Shown: positions 1-8,212, counted from the stretch's first letter. The stretch is 64,000 nt of DNA from Pigmentiphaga kullae (GCF_004216695.1 NZ_SGXC01000001.1:1240001-1304000); one strand, 5' to 3'. The notes: generated from the sequence alone by a model not told the origin. Translations and numbers: made by a program.

Positions 1-531
1 GAACCGCGCATCGTCGAAGCGGCTCGGCCGCGCCTGGACGCGTTGACCGAGGCCATCAAGTGGCCGCTGGCCATCGCGGTGTTCGACACCGACGCGATGG
101 TGGTGCGCTACAGCACCATTCCCCATTCGCCGCTGTCGCTGCTGCACTCCACCATCAACATGCGCCTGAGCCTGGTCAGCCGCGCCATCGGGCGCGCCTA
201 CCTGGCCTTCTGCGAAGAGGATGAGCGCGAGACCATCCTCGCGCTGCTGCGGCAATCGAAGAACCCCGAGGACCAGCCGGCGCAGGACCGGGACGCGGTC
301 CGGCAGATGATTGCGGTCACGCGCGCGCAGGGCTACGCGCTGCGCGACCCCGCCGTGCGGCCGGTGTCCGGCACGCTGGCGGTGCCGGTGTTCGACGGCA
401 AGCACGTGGTGGCCTCGTTCGGCATGACGTGGTTCGCCTCCACGCTGACCAACGAACAAGTCGTCGAACGCTACCTGGGCCCGCTGCAGGAGGTCTCCCG
501 GGGCATCTCCGAGGACCTCGCCAGGCTTTAG
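1..531 (+). CDS. IclR-family transcriptional regulator, C-terminal part (5' end outside window)
   Basis: An open frame runs from the left edge to TAG at 529-531 with no convincing start, so this is the last ~176 residues of a gene beginning outside the window. The sequence fits the C-terminal effector-binding domain of IclR regulators: an alternating hydrophobic pattern, then a segment with GYALRDPAVRPVSGTLAVPV and FDGKHVVASFG, where these proteins bind small organic acids. The DNA-binding HTH would lie to the left. It converges on the cupin gene, and the two stop codons overlap in TTAG at 528-531. It could regulate the adjacent aldolase/dehydratase operon; that is inferred from position only. 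Confidence 0.75.
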   Translation, partial: EPRIVEAARPRLDALTEAIKWPLAIAVFDTDAMVVRYSTIPHSPLSLLHSTINMRLSLVSRAIGRAYLAFCEEDERETILALLRQSKNPEDQPAQDRDAVRQMIAVTRAQGYALRDPAVRPVSGTLAVPVFDGKHVVASFGMTWFASTLTNEQVVERYLGPLQEVSRGISEDLARL

Positions 532-1388
532 GCCGCGGCGGCGGCCGGCGCGGGCATGGGGTACTCGTCCGCGTTGCAGACCAGGCCCGGCTTGCTGGAG
601 AAGTCCATGCGCGGCGGGCCGAAGATGTCGATCAGCCAGCAGTCGCCCTGGCTGACGTTGCGGCTGGTGTGCAGCACCTTCGCGGGGATGACCGTGACGG
701 ACGGGCTGCCGATCTCGACGTGTTCGTCTTCCTTCCACATGTCCATGTCCGGCGTCCACGGCCAGCGCAGGTGGTGCGCATAGGTGCCCTGGATCGCCAG
801 CGAGGCCTGTTCGAAGTCGGCGTGGGTGTGCGGGCTGAGCTTGTGCACGTCGCGCGGCACCAGGCGCTTGGCCAGGAAATTGACCATCAGGTTGGTGCTG
901 CGGAAGATGCGCATGTTGCTGTCGGGCCGCACGTGCTCGGCCAGCACGTAATGGCGCAGCTTGAAACCGGCCGGCGGATCGGGCCAGGGCACCAGCGGCG
1001 CGACTTCGGGCGCGCCGTCGGCGTAGACGGCCTGGTTGACCGAGGCTTGCGCCAGGTCGGCGGCGCGGTTGGAGAACACGCGCACGATGGTGCCGGCGGC
1101 CGTGGCCTCGACCCGGCTCGCGCCCGGGGGAACGATGGTCACGGTCTCGGGGCCGGCGTCGATCTGCTCGGCGCCCGCCTGGATGCGCGCGCCGCCGCTG
1201 TGCACGAAGAGGAAGTATTCGTCGGGATTGGCATCGCGCGCCAGCACGGCGCCCGCCTCGACCTGCGAGACGGCGACGACGAAATTGGCGCCCCGGGTCA
1301 GCCAGGTGCGCGCGCCGGCTTCCTGTTGCTGCGGGGCGGTGTCGTAGTGCGACGCATAGGTCGCGGACCGCGGTTGTTGGACAGTCAT
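528..1388 (-). CDS. Cupin-fold protein, last gene of catabolic operon
   Basis: A 286-residue protein. The ATG at 1388 was chosen over in-frame codons further upstream because AAGGTG lies just before it. The sequence looks like a two-domain (bicupin) protein. The second half has HTHADFEQ near residue 187 and a later histidine in VLHTSRNVSQGDCW, a spacing that could bind a metal. I cannot assign a substrate. It is the last gene of a minus-strand operon (dehydratase alpha and beta, Bug receptor, flavin reductase, aldolase, cupin), so an isomerase or dioxygenase role in the same pathway is plausible but unproven. The C-terminus ends in a run of alanines. Confidence 0.7.
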   Translation of the reverse strand: MTVQQPRSATYASHYDTAPQQQEAGARTWLTRGANFVVAVSQVEAGAVLARDANPDEYFLFVHSGGARIQAGAEQIDAGPETVTIVPPGASRVEATAAGTIVRVFSNRAADLAQASVNQAVYADGAPEVAPLVPWPDPPAGFKLRHYVLAEHVRPDSNMRIFRSTNLMVNFLAKRLVPRDVHKLSPHTHADFEQASLAIQGTYAHHLRWPWTPDMDMWKEDEHVEIGSPSVTVIPAKVLHTSRNVSQGDCWLIDIFGPPRMDFSSKPGLVCNADEYPMPAPAAAAA

Positions 1389-1419
1389 GGACTTCACCTT
1401 TGCATGAGAGGGGACCGCG

Positions 1420-2175
1420 TCAGCCGTGCGACCGGTCGCCGGCCACGGCAACCGATTGCGCGCCCTGGCGCAGCAGGGATTGGTCGGACCCGATCACGAA
1501 CCAGGTCACGCCTTGCGCGGCGAACTCGTCGCGCTCGGCGGCATTGGCCACGAACATGGCGGCGATCTTGCCGGCGGCCAGGGCCGCGCGGACGATGCGG
1601 GCGGTGGCTTCCAGCACCGCCGGGCTGCGCGAGCCTTCCTCGCCCATGGACAGGGCCAGGTCGGCACGGCCCACGAACAGCCCGCCCACGCCGGGAACGG
1701 CGGCGATGCTCTCCACGTTCGCCAGGCCCTCGACGCTTTCGATCTGGCACATCACCAGCGTCTGGTCACCCGCTTCCTGGGCCTGCTTGTAGGTCATGGT
1801 CCCGTAGCCGGCCGCCCGCGGCGAGCTGGAAAAGCCCCGCACGCCGCCCTTGTAGCGGGCGCGCGAGACGATCAGTTCCGCCTGCTCGGCGCTGTCGACG
1901 TGCGGCACCACGATGCCCGCGGCGCCCAGGTCCAGCGTCGACAGGATGGTCGAGGCCTCGTAGTCGGCCACCCGCACGAAAAGCGGCAGCCGCGCCGCCC
2001 GTCCCGCCAGCATCATCAAGTCCAGCGCCGCCCGGTCGAACGGCGCATGCTCGGCATCCAGCACCCCGAAATCCAGCGCCGTCGTGCCCAGTATCTCCAC
2101 CACGTGCGGCGACACCGTCTTGATGAACGTCCCGGCCTGCACCGACCGGCTGAAATCCCCAGATGAACCCGTCAT
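1420..2175 (-). CDS. HpcH/HpaI-family aldolase (citrate lyase beta-like superfamily)
   Basis: A 251-residue protein, the usual length for HpaI/GarL-type class II aldolases, which cleave 4-hydroxy-2-oxo acids to pyruvate or oxaloacetate plus an aldehyde using a divalent metal. Family signatures seen are FGVLDAEHAPFD near residue 37, QIESVEGLANV (metal-ligand glutamate) and GLFVGRADLALSMG (second metal-ligand region). The start at 2175 follows AAGGAATACTG. The gene lies 31 nt upstream of the cupin gene, and two repeat copies separate it from the flavin reductase gene. Its natural substrate is not evident; the neighbouring hydratase could supply a hydroxylated keto-acid. Confidence 0.85.
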   Translation of the reverse strand: MTGSSGDFSRSVQAGTFIKTVSPHVVEILGTTALDFGVLDAEHAPFDRAALDLMMLAGRAARLPLFVRVADYEASTILSTLDLGAAGIVVPHVDSAEQAELIVSRARYKGGVRGFSSSPRAAGYGTMTYKQAQEAGDQTLVMCQIESVEGLANVESIAAVPGVGGLFVGRADLALSMGEEGSRSPAVLEATARIVRAALAAGKIAAMFVANAAERDEFAAQGVTWFVIGSDQSLLRQGAQSVAVAGDRSHG

Positions 2176-2195
2176 CAGTATTCCTTAAAAAAAGT

Positions 2196-2272
2196 CCCAC
2201 CCCCTACGCCCTTCGGGCGCCCCCTCAAGGGGGCGGCGCTGGCGGACCGGCAAAGCCGGATCCGCGGCGCCC
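2196..2272 (+). repeat. Triple-hairpin intergenic repeat, copy R1
   Basis: The first arm of an inverted pair. It reads CCCCCTACGCCCTTCGGGCG, a C-rich/G-rich hairpin, then a hairpin with arms GCGGACCGGC and GCCGGATCCGC. The same three modules recur at about ten places in this window. It lies between the flavin reductase and aldolase genes. Confidence 0.85.
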
Positions 2273-2317
2273 AGGATCAACGCAAAAAAGTGGTGCTTCG
2301 CACCAAGACATCCTTAC

Positions 2318-2408
2318 CCAGACCCAGGATGCGGTGGATCCGGCTTCGCCGGTCCACTCGCATCGCCCCCTTGAGGGGGCGCCCGAAGGGCGTAGGGGGT
2401 GGGCTTCC
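2318..2408 (-). repeat. Triple-hairpin intergenic repeat, copy R2 (inverted to R1)
   Basis: The same element in the opposite orientation. Read along the minus strand, it begins about 10 nt after the flavin reductase stop. A small hairpin GGTGCTTCGCACC (2292-2304) lies between R1 and R2. The whole R1-hairpin-R2 composite is also found near 15.1 kb. Confidence 0.85.
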
Positions 2409-2418
2409 CATGGGGGGA

Positions 2419-3039
2419 TCAGATCGGCGGCGCCTGCAGCATCGGCCGATGGAAGATCTCGCCCAGCCCCGCGTAGTACGGCCCGCCCAGCCGGGCGATG
2501 GGCCGCATCGCCACGGCATCGATGTGCCGGCCGTTGAAAATGGCCTCGGACAGGTGGAAGGCCACCACTTCGCCGATATACAGCGTGTTCAGGCCCCGGC
2601 CCAGCGGCAGGACGTGCTCGAGCCGGCATTCCATCTGGATCGGGGTGGCGGGAATGCGCGGCGGCCGCACCACCGTGCTGGGCGCCAGTTCGATGCCCAG
2701 CGCCTGGGGCTCGCCGATCTCGGGCGGGTAGTCCGCGCCCGAGGCATGCATCAGCTCCAGCGTGGCTTCCGTGGCCACGTTCACCACGAACTCGCGCGTC
2801 TCGACGATGTTGCGCGCGGTGTCCTTGAGCTCGCCCTTGCGCGAGCCGATGTTCACCGCCAGCATCGGCGGGCTGTGCGCCACATAGTTGTACGAACTGA
2901 ACGGCGCGGCATTGACCCGCCCCGACTCGTCCTGCGTGGTGATCCACGCCACCGGCCGAGGCGCCACGCAGCCCACGATCAGCCGATAGGCCTCCTCGGT
3001 GCTCATGCCCTCGGTCTTCAACGTAACGAAACCGCTCAT
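2419..3039 (-). CDS. Flavin reductase-like domain protein
   Basis: A 206-residue protein of the flavin reductase-like (FMN-binding split-barrel) family. The N-terminal segment CVAPRPVAWITTQDESGRVN and the following APFSSYNYVAHSPPMLAVNI are typical of the FMN-binding core. Members either supply reduced flavin to a monooxygenase or act as FMN-binding oxidoreductases. No partner oxygenase is encoded nearby, so the role here is unknown. The start at 3039 follows GGAGTTTTGA. It is the fourth gene of the minus-strand operon. The stop codon is followed directly by repeat copy R2. Confidence 0.82.
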   Translation of the reverse strand: MSGFVTLKTEGMSTEEAYRLIVGCVAPRPVAWITTQDESGRVNAAPFSSYNYVAHSPPMLAVNIGSRKGELKDTARNIVETREFVVNVATEATLELMHASGADYPPEIGEPQALGIELAPSTVVRPPRIPATPIQMECRLEHVLPLGRGLNTLYIGEVVAFHLSEAIFNGRHIDAVAMRPIARLGGPYYAGLGEIFHRPMLQAPPI

Positions 3040-3101
3040 TCAAAACTCCATGGGGAGGAACCCCCCCGAAAACCCGTGCCCGAATCCAAGAGGAACCTAC
3101 A

Positions 3102-3184
3102 AGACCCAGGGCACAGCGGATCCGGCTTTGCCGGTCCGCCAGTGCCGCCCCCCTGTGGGGGGCGCGCGAAGCGCGTAGGGGGGT
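3102..3184 (-). repeat. Triple-hairpin intergenic repeat, copy R3
   Basis: Read on the minus strand, the element starts immediately at the TGA stop of the Bug gene (TGA then CCCCCCTACGCGC) and ends with the GCGGATCC hairpin and TGTGCCCTGGGTC. It fills most of the gap before the flavin reductase gene. Confidence 0.85.
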
Positions 3185-4164
3185 CAATCCAACCTTATAT
3201 TGGCCTGTTCGATGATCCGCTTCCACTTCGCGCTTTCGATCTTCATCAGCGAATCCAGTTGCTCGGGCGAACCGCCGCCCACGACCGCGCCGAACTGCTC
3301 GAGCTTGGCCCGGCCCTCGGGCGAGTTCAGCACGAGGTTGATCTCGCGGTTGAGCTTGTCGACGATGGGACGGGGCATGCCGGCGGGGCCGGCTACGGCG
3401 AACCAGACCGAGGCTTCGACGTCGAAGCCCTGCTCGACCGCGGTGGGCACCTCGGGCGTGCCGGGGAAGCGCTTCTTCGACGTCACCGCCAGGCCGTTCA
3501 TCTTGCCGCTCTGGATCTGCGGGATGAAAGCCGTGATGGGCGCGACGATGGCCTGGATGGAGCCGCCCAGCAGGTCGGTCATGGCCGGCGTGTCGCCCTT
3601 GTACGGGACGCCCAGGAAGTCGGTCTTGGTATTGTGGCGCAGCAATTCATAGGCCAGGTGGCCGATGGTGCCGTTGCCCGGGTTGCCGATGGAATACTTG
3701 CCCGGCGCGGCCTTGGCCAGCGCGATGAATTCCTTGAGGTTCTTGGCCGGAGTCTTGTCGGTGGACACGATCACCAGCGGGATCTCGCCCACCAGCACGA
3801 TGGGGGTCAGGTCCTTGGCCGGATCGTACGGCATGGACTTGTACAGGTACTTGTTGTTGGCCAGCGGGCCCGAGGTCGTCAGCGTGAGCGTGTAGCCGTC
3901 CGGGGACGCCTTGGCGACCTGGTCGGTGCCGATGTTGCCGGCCGCGCCCGGACGGTTGTCAACGACGAACTGCTGGCCGAGTTTCTGGCCCAGCCGTTCG
4001 GCGATCAGGCGCGCGACCACGTCGGTGCTGCCGCCGGCCGGGAACGGCACGACCAGCCGCACGGGCCGGGTAGGCCACGACGCGGCGTCGTCCTTGGCGT
4101 GGGCGGTGGTGGCGCCCAGGGCCAGGATGGCGGTGGCGCAGGCAAGAAGGCTATGGTTTTTCAT
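3184..4164 (-). CDS. Bug-family tripartite tricarboxylate transporter substrate-binding protein
   Basis: A 326-residue periplasmic solute-binding protein (TctC/Bug family). ATG 4164 is preceded by GGAGA. The N-terminus is a signal peptide ending in THAKDD, followed by the family hallmark PVRLVVPFPAGGSTDVVARL and NRPGAAGNIGTDQVAKA, which form the carboxylate-binding cleft. These proteins capture organic acids for a TctAB membrane pair or act as orphan sensors; no TctA or TctB gene is present in the window. The gene sits between the hydratase subunits and the flavin reductase, so its ligand is likely the operon's substrate, possibly a C4 or hydroxylated dicarboxylate. Confidence 0.92.
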   Translation of the reverse strand: MKNHSLLACATAILALGATTAHAKDDAASWPTRPVRLVVPFPAGGSTDVVARLIAERLGQKLGQQFVVDNRPGAAGNIGTDQVAKASPDGYTLTLTTSGPLANNKYLYKSMPYDPAKDLTPIVLVGEIPLVIVSTDKTPAKNLKEFIALAKAAPGKYSIGNPGNGTIGHLAYELLRHNTKTDFLGVPYKGDTPAMTDLLGGSIQAIVAPITAFIPQIQSGKMNGLAVTSKKRFPGTPEVPTAVEQGFDVEASVWFAVAGPAGMPRPIVDKLNREINLVLNSPEGRAKLEQFGAVVGGGSPEQLDSLMKIESAKWKRIIEQANIRLD

Positions 4165-4203
4165 GGGGTCTCCGATCTTTAGTCGTGAAGAAGGTTGCCG
4201 CAC

Positions 4204-4833
4204 TCAGTGCGTGGAATCCGCGCGGTGCCGGTCGAGTTCTTCGAGAATGCCAGGCAGCCGCTGCTGCACGTTCTCGCGCAGCTGTCGGTAGAGGCTGTTG
4301 CCGTGGGCGTCGATGCCCACCGTGGCGGGGCCCAGGTCCTTGACGCGCAAGGTCACCAGGCGGAATTGCGAGATGTAGTCCTCCCAGTGCACGGACACCA
4401 CTTCCTGGATCGCGCGCGCCAGCAGCGTGCAGCCGCCGCCCAGGAAGGACAGGTAGATGCAGCCCGTCTCGCGCATGGCCTGCACGCTTTCCTCGCCCAG
4501 GCCGCCCTTGCCGCCCACGATGCGCAGGCCGTAGGCCCGGATCAGCGGCGGCATGAGCGCGTCGTAGCGCGTGCTGGTGGTGGGGTTCATGTACAGCGCC
4601 TCGTAGCCCGAGGGCGTGTCGCTTTCGCGGTTGTACGAGCTCAGGTGCAGGAAGGCGCCCCCGTGCACGTCCACCGGCAGCGGCTTGCCCTCGCGGGCGT
4701 AGTCGATCATGCGCTGGTGGGTGGGCAGGCCGATGGTGACGACGATGTCGCCGGTCAGGTAGACCAGGTCGCCGGCCTGGATGCGGGCGATGTCATCCGC
4801 GCTTGCCGGCAGGGTCAGGCGATGGGTATTCAC
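4204..4833 (-). CDS. Class I fumarase / L(+)-tartrate dehydratase family, beta subunit
   Basis: A 209-residue protein matching the C-terminal half of class I fumarases and the beta subunit of tartrate dehydratase (E. coli TtdB is about 200 residues). The best start is GTG at 4833, with GGAGACG just upstream; no ATG lies near. Family features include a swivelling beta domain with GDIVVTIGLPTHQRMIDYAR, GGAFLHLSSYNR and MNPTTSTRYDALMP. With the alpha subunit 20 nt upstream it forms an iron-sulfur hydro-lyase acting on fumarate/malate, tartrate or mesaconate-like acids. Which acid cannot be told from sequence. Confidence 0.85.
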   Translation of the reverse strand: MNTHRLTLPASADDIARIQAGDLVYLTGDIVVTIGLPTHQRMIDYAREGKPLPVDVHGGAFLHLSSYNRESDTPSGYEALYMNPTTSTRYDALMPPLIRAYGLRIVGGKGGLGEESVQAMRETGCIYLSFLGGGCTLLARAIQEVVSVHWEDYISQFRLVTLRVKDLGPATVGIDAHGNSLYRQLRENVQQRLPGILEELDRHRADSTH

Positions 4834-4853
4834 GATGCTCGTCTCCGTTGCCG

Positions 4854-5723
4854 CTATTCCAGGCGCTCGACCGTGCCGTCCTGGTAGATGCGGGCACAGG
4901 TGCGCCGGTTGATCCAGCAGTTGAAGGCCACGGCCACGGGCATGAAGCCGTGGCTGGCCGAGTAGTCGATGTGCACCGCCATGGCGGTGGTGTCGCCGCC
5001 CGTGCCCATGGGGCCGAAGCCGGTGTCGTTGATGGCCTTGAGCAGCCGTTCTTCCATGGCCGCCAGCACGGGCTCGGGGTTGGTCTGGCCGAAGGGGCGC
5101 AAGACGCATTCCTTGGCCATCTTGGCCGCGTAGTCGAAGGTGCCGCCTATGCCCACGCCCACGACGATGGGCGGACAGGGCTGCGATCCGGCCTTGAGCA
5201 CGGTGTCGAGCACGTATTTCTCGATGGTCTCCAGCGACGGGTAGACGAAGGTCTCGATGGCTTCCCACCGGCCCGTGCCCATGGCCTTGGGCGCACAGAC
5301 GATTTCCATGTAGTCCGCGCCGTCGATCATGTCGAAGGTGACCAGGGGCATGTTCTTGCCCTCGTAGCTGCGCTGCAGGGTCAGCGGATTGGTCACCATC
5401 TTCAGGATGGGCGGGTCGGCGCGCGCGACCAGGTCGGCGAAGCCGTCGACGATGGCCTGGCGGACGTTGCCGTCGAAGCTCACGCCCGTGCCCACGCGGA
5501 TCATGTAGGTGGGCACGCCCACGTCCGAACAGACCAGGTGGCTTTCGGCCTCGGCCGCCTCGGCGCTTTCGAGCATGATGCGCAGCGTCTGCTTGCCCAG
5601 CTGGACCGTTTCGCGCTGCTGCGCCTGGGCGAGCACCCGCCGGGTGTCGTCCGGGACTTTCTTCAGGGACCACTCGTACAGGGACGAGGTGACCGACCTG
5701 ATGGTTTCGCTGGAAATGGACAT
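4854..5723 (-). CDS. Class I fumarase / L(+)-tartrate dehydratase family, alpha subunit
   Basis: A 289-residue protein matching the N-terminal half of class I fumarases (TtdA is about 300 residues). Cys65 (CSDVGVPTY), Cys183 (CPPIVVGVGIGG) and Cys269 (NCWINRRTC) have the expected spacing for the three ligands of the catalytic 4Fe-4S cluster. The enzyme adds or removes water from a dicarboxylate and is typically oxygen-sensitive. It is the first gene of the minus-strand operon. A palindrome at 5815-5838 lies ~90 nt upstream and is a candidate operator. L-tartrate, fumarate and mesaconate are the main substrate candidates. Confidence 0.88.
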   Translation of the reverse strand: MSISSETIRSVTSSLYEWSLKKVPDDTRRVLAQAQQRETVQLGKQTLRIMLESAEAAEAESHLVCSDVGVPTYMIRVGTGVSFDGNVRQAIVDGFADLVARADPPILKMVTNPLTLQRSYEGKNMPLVTFDMIDGADYMEIVCAPKAMGTGRWEAIETFVYPSLETIEKYVLDTVLKAGSQPCPPIVVGVGIGGTFDYAAKMAKECVLRPFGQTNPEPVLAAMEERLLKAINDTGFGPMGTGGDTTAMAVHIDYSASHGFMPVAVAFNCWINRRTCARIYQDGTVERLE

Positions 5724-5814
5724 CGCATGCCGCCGTGCGCCGGCTCTCCGTACTTGTGCCAGGATGGCAGGATGCGGCGGAGGCGGCTGCGGGACAAGCG
5801 ATGTTTTGGTATTT

Positions 5815-5838
5815 TTCGCCTACAGAAAAGTTGGCGAA
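5815..5838. promoter_or_regulatory. Inverted repeat upstream of dehydratase operon (candidate operator)
   Basis: Arms TTCGCC and GGCGAA are separated by 12 nt. Further symmetric bases (GTA at 5809-5811, TAC at 5840-5842) lie outside. The site is between the dehydratase alpha start (5723) and the 3' end of the ketopantoate reductase gene, where the operon promoter should be. The adjacent IclR protein is one possible binder. Confidence 0.4.
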
Positions 5839-5847
5839 TGTACCCGC

Positions 5848-6840
5848 TCAGCCCGGATACAGCCCCAGGCTCCGGGCGCGCATGCGGGCCAGGGCGTAGA
5901 CGGTGTCCAGGGTGGGCGTCGGGAATCCCGCCGCCGAGGCGGTCTCGACCAGCGCGCCCAGGATGCTGTCGATCTCTACCGGCCGTCCGGCCTCGACGTC
6001 CTGCAGCATCGAGGTCTTGATGTGGCCCAAGCCGCGCGTGAAAGCGATCCGGGCGCGCGACTCGACCTGCGCCGGCAACCCGAGACGGGAGCCCAGGGCC
6101 AGCGCCTCGTCCATCATGGCTACGAACATGCCATGCAGGCGCGCATCGTCGATCATGTCGTCGGTATAGGCGCCGGTCAGCAGGCTGGCCGGGTTGAAGC
6201 AGGCATTGCCCAGCAGCTTGGTCCAGATGTCGGCGCGCACGTTTTCGCTGGCCGGCGCATCGAAGCCCGCCTGCGTGAACAGCGCGGCCACGGCGCGGGC
6301 GCGCTCGCTCGAGCCGCCCTTCGGCTCGCCCAGCACGATGCGGTTGCCCGAGGCGTGCAGCGTCAGGCCGGGCTCGGGCGTGGAGGCCGAGGCGAAGACC
6401 ACGGCGCCTAGCACCTGGTCCACGGGCAGGCTGGCCTCGATGCCGGCGTCCGGATCGACGCTGCGCAGCCGGGTGCCGCCCAGCGGCAGGCCGGCGTCCA
6501 GGAAGAACCACCAGGGAATGCCGTTCAGGGCCGGAATCACGACCGTATCGGCGCCGATCAGCGGGCGGATGGCCCGTGCGACCGACGGCAGGGCCGGCGC
6601 CTTGACGGTGATGACGACGATGTCCTGCGGACCCAGCGCCTGGGCGTCGTCGCCGGCCCGGACGGGCGAGGCGACGAGCGTGCCCGCGGAGTCGAGCCGC
6701 TGGCCGTGCCGGCGCAGGGCCTCCAGCGTGCGGCCGCGTGCCAGCAGGGAAACATCGTTGCCGGCCTGGGCCAGGCGTCCGGCGACGAGGCCGCCTATCG
6801 CGCCGGCGCCGACGATGCAGATACGGGGGTGATCGGTCAT
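5848..6840 (-). CDS. 2-dehydropantoate 2-reductase family (ApbA/PanE)
   Basis: A 330-residue NADPH-dependent ketopantoate reductase family protein. ATG 6840 follows AGGAAG. The Rossmann fingerprint ICIVGAGAIGG (Gly11, Gly13, Gly16) starts the protein. VITVKAPALPS carries the usual lysine, and KLLGNACFNPASLLTGA in the C-terminal helical domain matches the catalytic-lysine/substrate region. PanE makes pantoate for coenzyme A synthesis, but many paralogues reduce other 2-keto acids. Its stop lies before the dehydratase operon promoter, and it is divergent from the Nudix gene, so the true substrate is uncertain. Confidence 0.85.
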   Translation of the reverse strand: MTDHPRICIVGAGAIGGLVAGRLAQAGNDVSLLARGRTLEALRRHGQRLDSAGTLVASPVRAGDDAQALGPQDIVVITVKAPALPSVARAIRPLIGADTVVIPALNGIPWWFFLDAGLPLGGTRLRSVDPDAGIEASLPVDQVLGAVVFASASTPEPGLTLHASGNRIVLGEPKGGSSERARAVAALFTQAGFDAPASENVRADIWTKLLGNACFNPASLLTGAYTDDMIDDARLHGMFVAMMDEALALGSRLGLPAQVESRARIAFTRGLGHIKTSMLQDVEAGRPVEIDSILGALVETASAAGFPTPTLDTVYALARMRARSLGLYPG

Positions 6841-6989
6841 GGTCTTCCTCTTCCTTGGGGTGCGGTGCGAGCGCGGGCATCTTACCCGAGGCAACCCGGT
6901 TCACTTCCGCTTACCAGGCCCCGCCGGGCGCCCCATCCGGACTTCCGGCACAATGGGAGCTTGCTGTTTAGGATATTCACGATATCTGG

Positions 6990-7838
6990 ATGAACGTATT
7001 CGATTCCCTATCGGCTCGTGCTCAGGTCGACCCGCCTTCCGATTCTCCGCGGCTGCGCATTGCCGGCCATGATTGCGGCTGGATGGCGCACGATGTGCCG
7101 CACTGGCTGGCTGCCTTTCCCGACGAAATACGGATGGAACCCGGCGTGGTGCACCTGCTGCCCGAGCTGGCGGGCGCGCCGGCCTCGGCCGGGCGGACCC
7201 AGGCCGTCAGCGAATTGCTGGCCCGCGTCGCCGCCGCCCTTTCCGAGGCGGGCCGGCTCAACGGCTGGCGCAACGAACTGCTGGACGTGGTGGCCGAGGA
7301 CGGTACGGTCCTGGGCGTGATCGAGCGGGCGGCGGTGCGGCCGCTGGGCATCGCCACCCACGCCGTCCACCTGAATGCCTGGACCGACAGCGGGCAGTTG
7401 TGGATCGCCCAGCGGTCGTTCACCAAGACCACCGATCCGGGCATGTGGGACACCCTGGTGGGCGGCCTGGTCAGCGCCGCGGAAACGCCCGAATCGGCCC
7501 TGCTTCGCGAAAGCTGGGAAGAAGCCGGCCTGCTGCCCCACCACTTGAAGGACGGCCGGCGCAGCGGCCAGTTCACCGTGCGCCGGGTCCTGCCCGAAGG
7601 CTATCAGGTCGAGCACGTGACCGTGGTCGACACCGTGCTGGGGCCCGAGGTCGTGCCCGAGAACCAGGACGGCGAAGTGGCCGCCTTGCGCACGGTATCG
7701 CCGGAAGAAGTGCTGGAGATGGTGGCCGATGGCCTGTTCACGCTGGAGGCCGCGCTGTCCATGAAGGCCAGCCTGGGCGCGTTCGCGCCGGTATCCCTGG
7801 TCGTTCCCCCGGCCGAAGCTCCCCGCGTCAGCCTTTGA
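6990..7838 (+). CDS. Nudix hydrolase with N-terminal DUF4743-like domain
   Basis: A 282-residue protein. The Nudix box is complete at about residues 158-180: GGLVSAAETPESALLRESWE followed by EAGL, matching Gx5Ex7REx2EExGL, so metal-dependent hydrolysis of a nucleoside-diphosphate-linked substrate is expected. The ~120-residue N-terminal part, with repeated tryptophans, resembles the DUF4743 domain of plant and fungal thiamine-diphosphate-related Nudix proteins (Tnr3/NUDT20-like), which suggests damaged thiamine diphosphates as substrates. The ribosome site before ATG 6990 is weak. The 3' end overlaps the convergent DUF3717 gene by 11 nt. Confidence 0.85.
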   Translation: MNVFDSLSARAQVDPPSDSPRLRIAGHDCGWMAHDVPHWLAAFPDEIRMEPGVVHLLPELAGAPASAGRTQAVSELLARVAAALSEAGRLNGWRNELLDVVAEDGTVLGVIERAAVRPLGIATHAVHLNAWTDSGQLWIAQRSFTKTTDPGMWDTLVGGLVSAAETPESALLRESWEEAGLLPHHLKDGRRSGQFTVRRVLPEGYQVEHVTVVDTVLGPEVVPENQDGEVAALRTVSPEEVLEMVADGLFTLEAALSMKASLGAFAPVSLVVPPAEAPRVSL

Positions 7839-8064
7839 CCTGGGCGACCGCCTGGCGCGCCTGCCGCCAGGCCGAGAGGGCCGACCGCGCCGCCTCGGGC
7901 ATGGCGGCCTCGTCCAGCGCCGGCAGGTGATGCATGATCATGGCGGCATACGGCCCCGCCAGCGCCGCGGCTTCCTTGCACAACACGCACGCTTCGCTCG
8001 TCGAAGGCTTGCGCGTGCGCCAGAAATTGATCGCGTCCTCGAGTTCGGTCAGGGTGATGTCCAT
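7828..8064 (-). CDS. DUF3717 family small protein
   Basis: A short soluble protein (78 residues from ATG 8064; ATG 8073 is an alternative three codons upstream, and neither has a strong ribosome site). The opening ITLTELEDAINFWRTRKPS and the ALCxE-like EACVLCKEAAALAGPYA are characteristic of DUF3717, a Burkholderiales family of unknown function. The cysteine pair CVLC could bind metal or be redox-active. It converges on the Nudix gene. No operon partner is visible. Confidence 0.75.
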   Translation of the reverse strand: MDITLTELEDAINFWRTRKPSTSEACVLCKEAAALAGPYAAMIMHHLPALDEAAMPEAARSALSAWRQARQAVAQVKG

Positions 8065-8138
8065 GCGACCCATTCTGGCAGACTTTGCCACCCCGGGGCG
8101 GAAACATTCGGTCAATTCCGATACAGAAAGCGCGAGAT

Positions 8139-8152
8139 CCCGAGGCCTCGGG
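8139..8152. promoter_or_regulatory. 14-bp perfect palindrome upstream of glycine-zipper gene
   Basis: CCCGAGGCCTCGGG lies 61 nt before the start at 8213, in the divergent region between the DUF3717 and glycine-zipper genes. It could be an operator or an RNA hairpin. No binder is suggested by the context. Confidence 0.3.
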
Positions 8153-8212
8153 AAACAACTCGGAAGGCGACTTGGAGGTAACTTACGTGAACCTTACGAG
8201 CGGAGTGACGCC

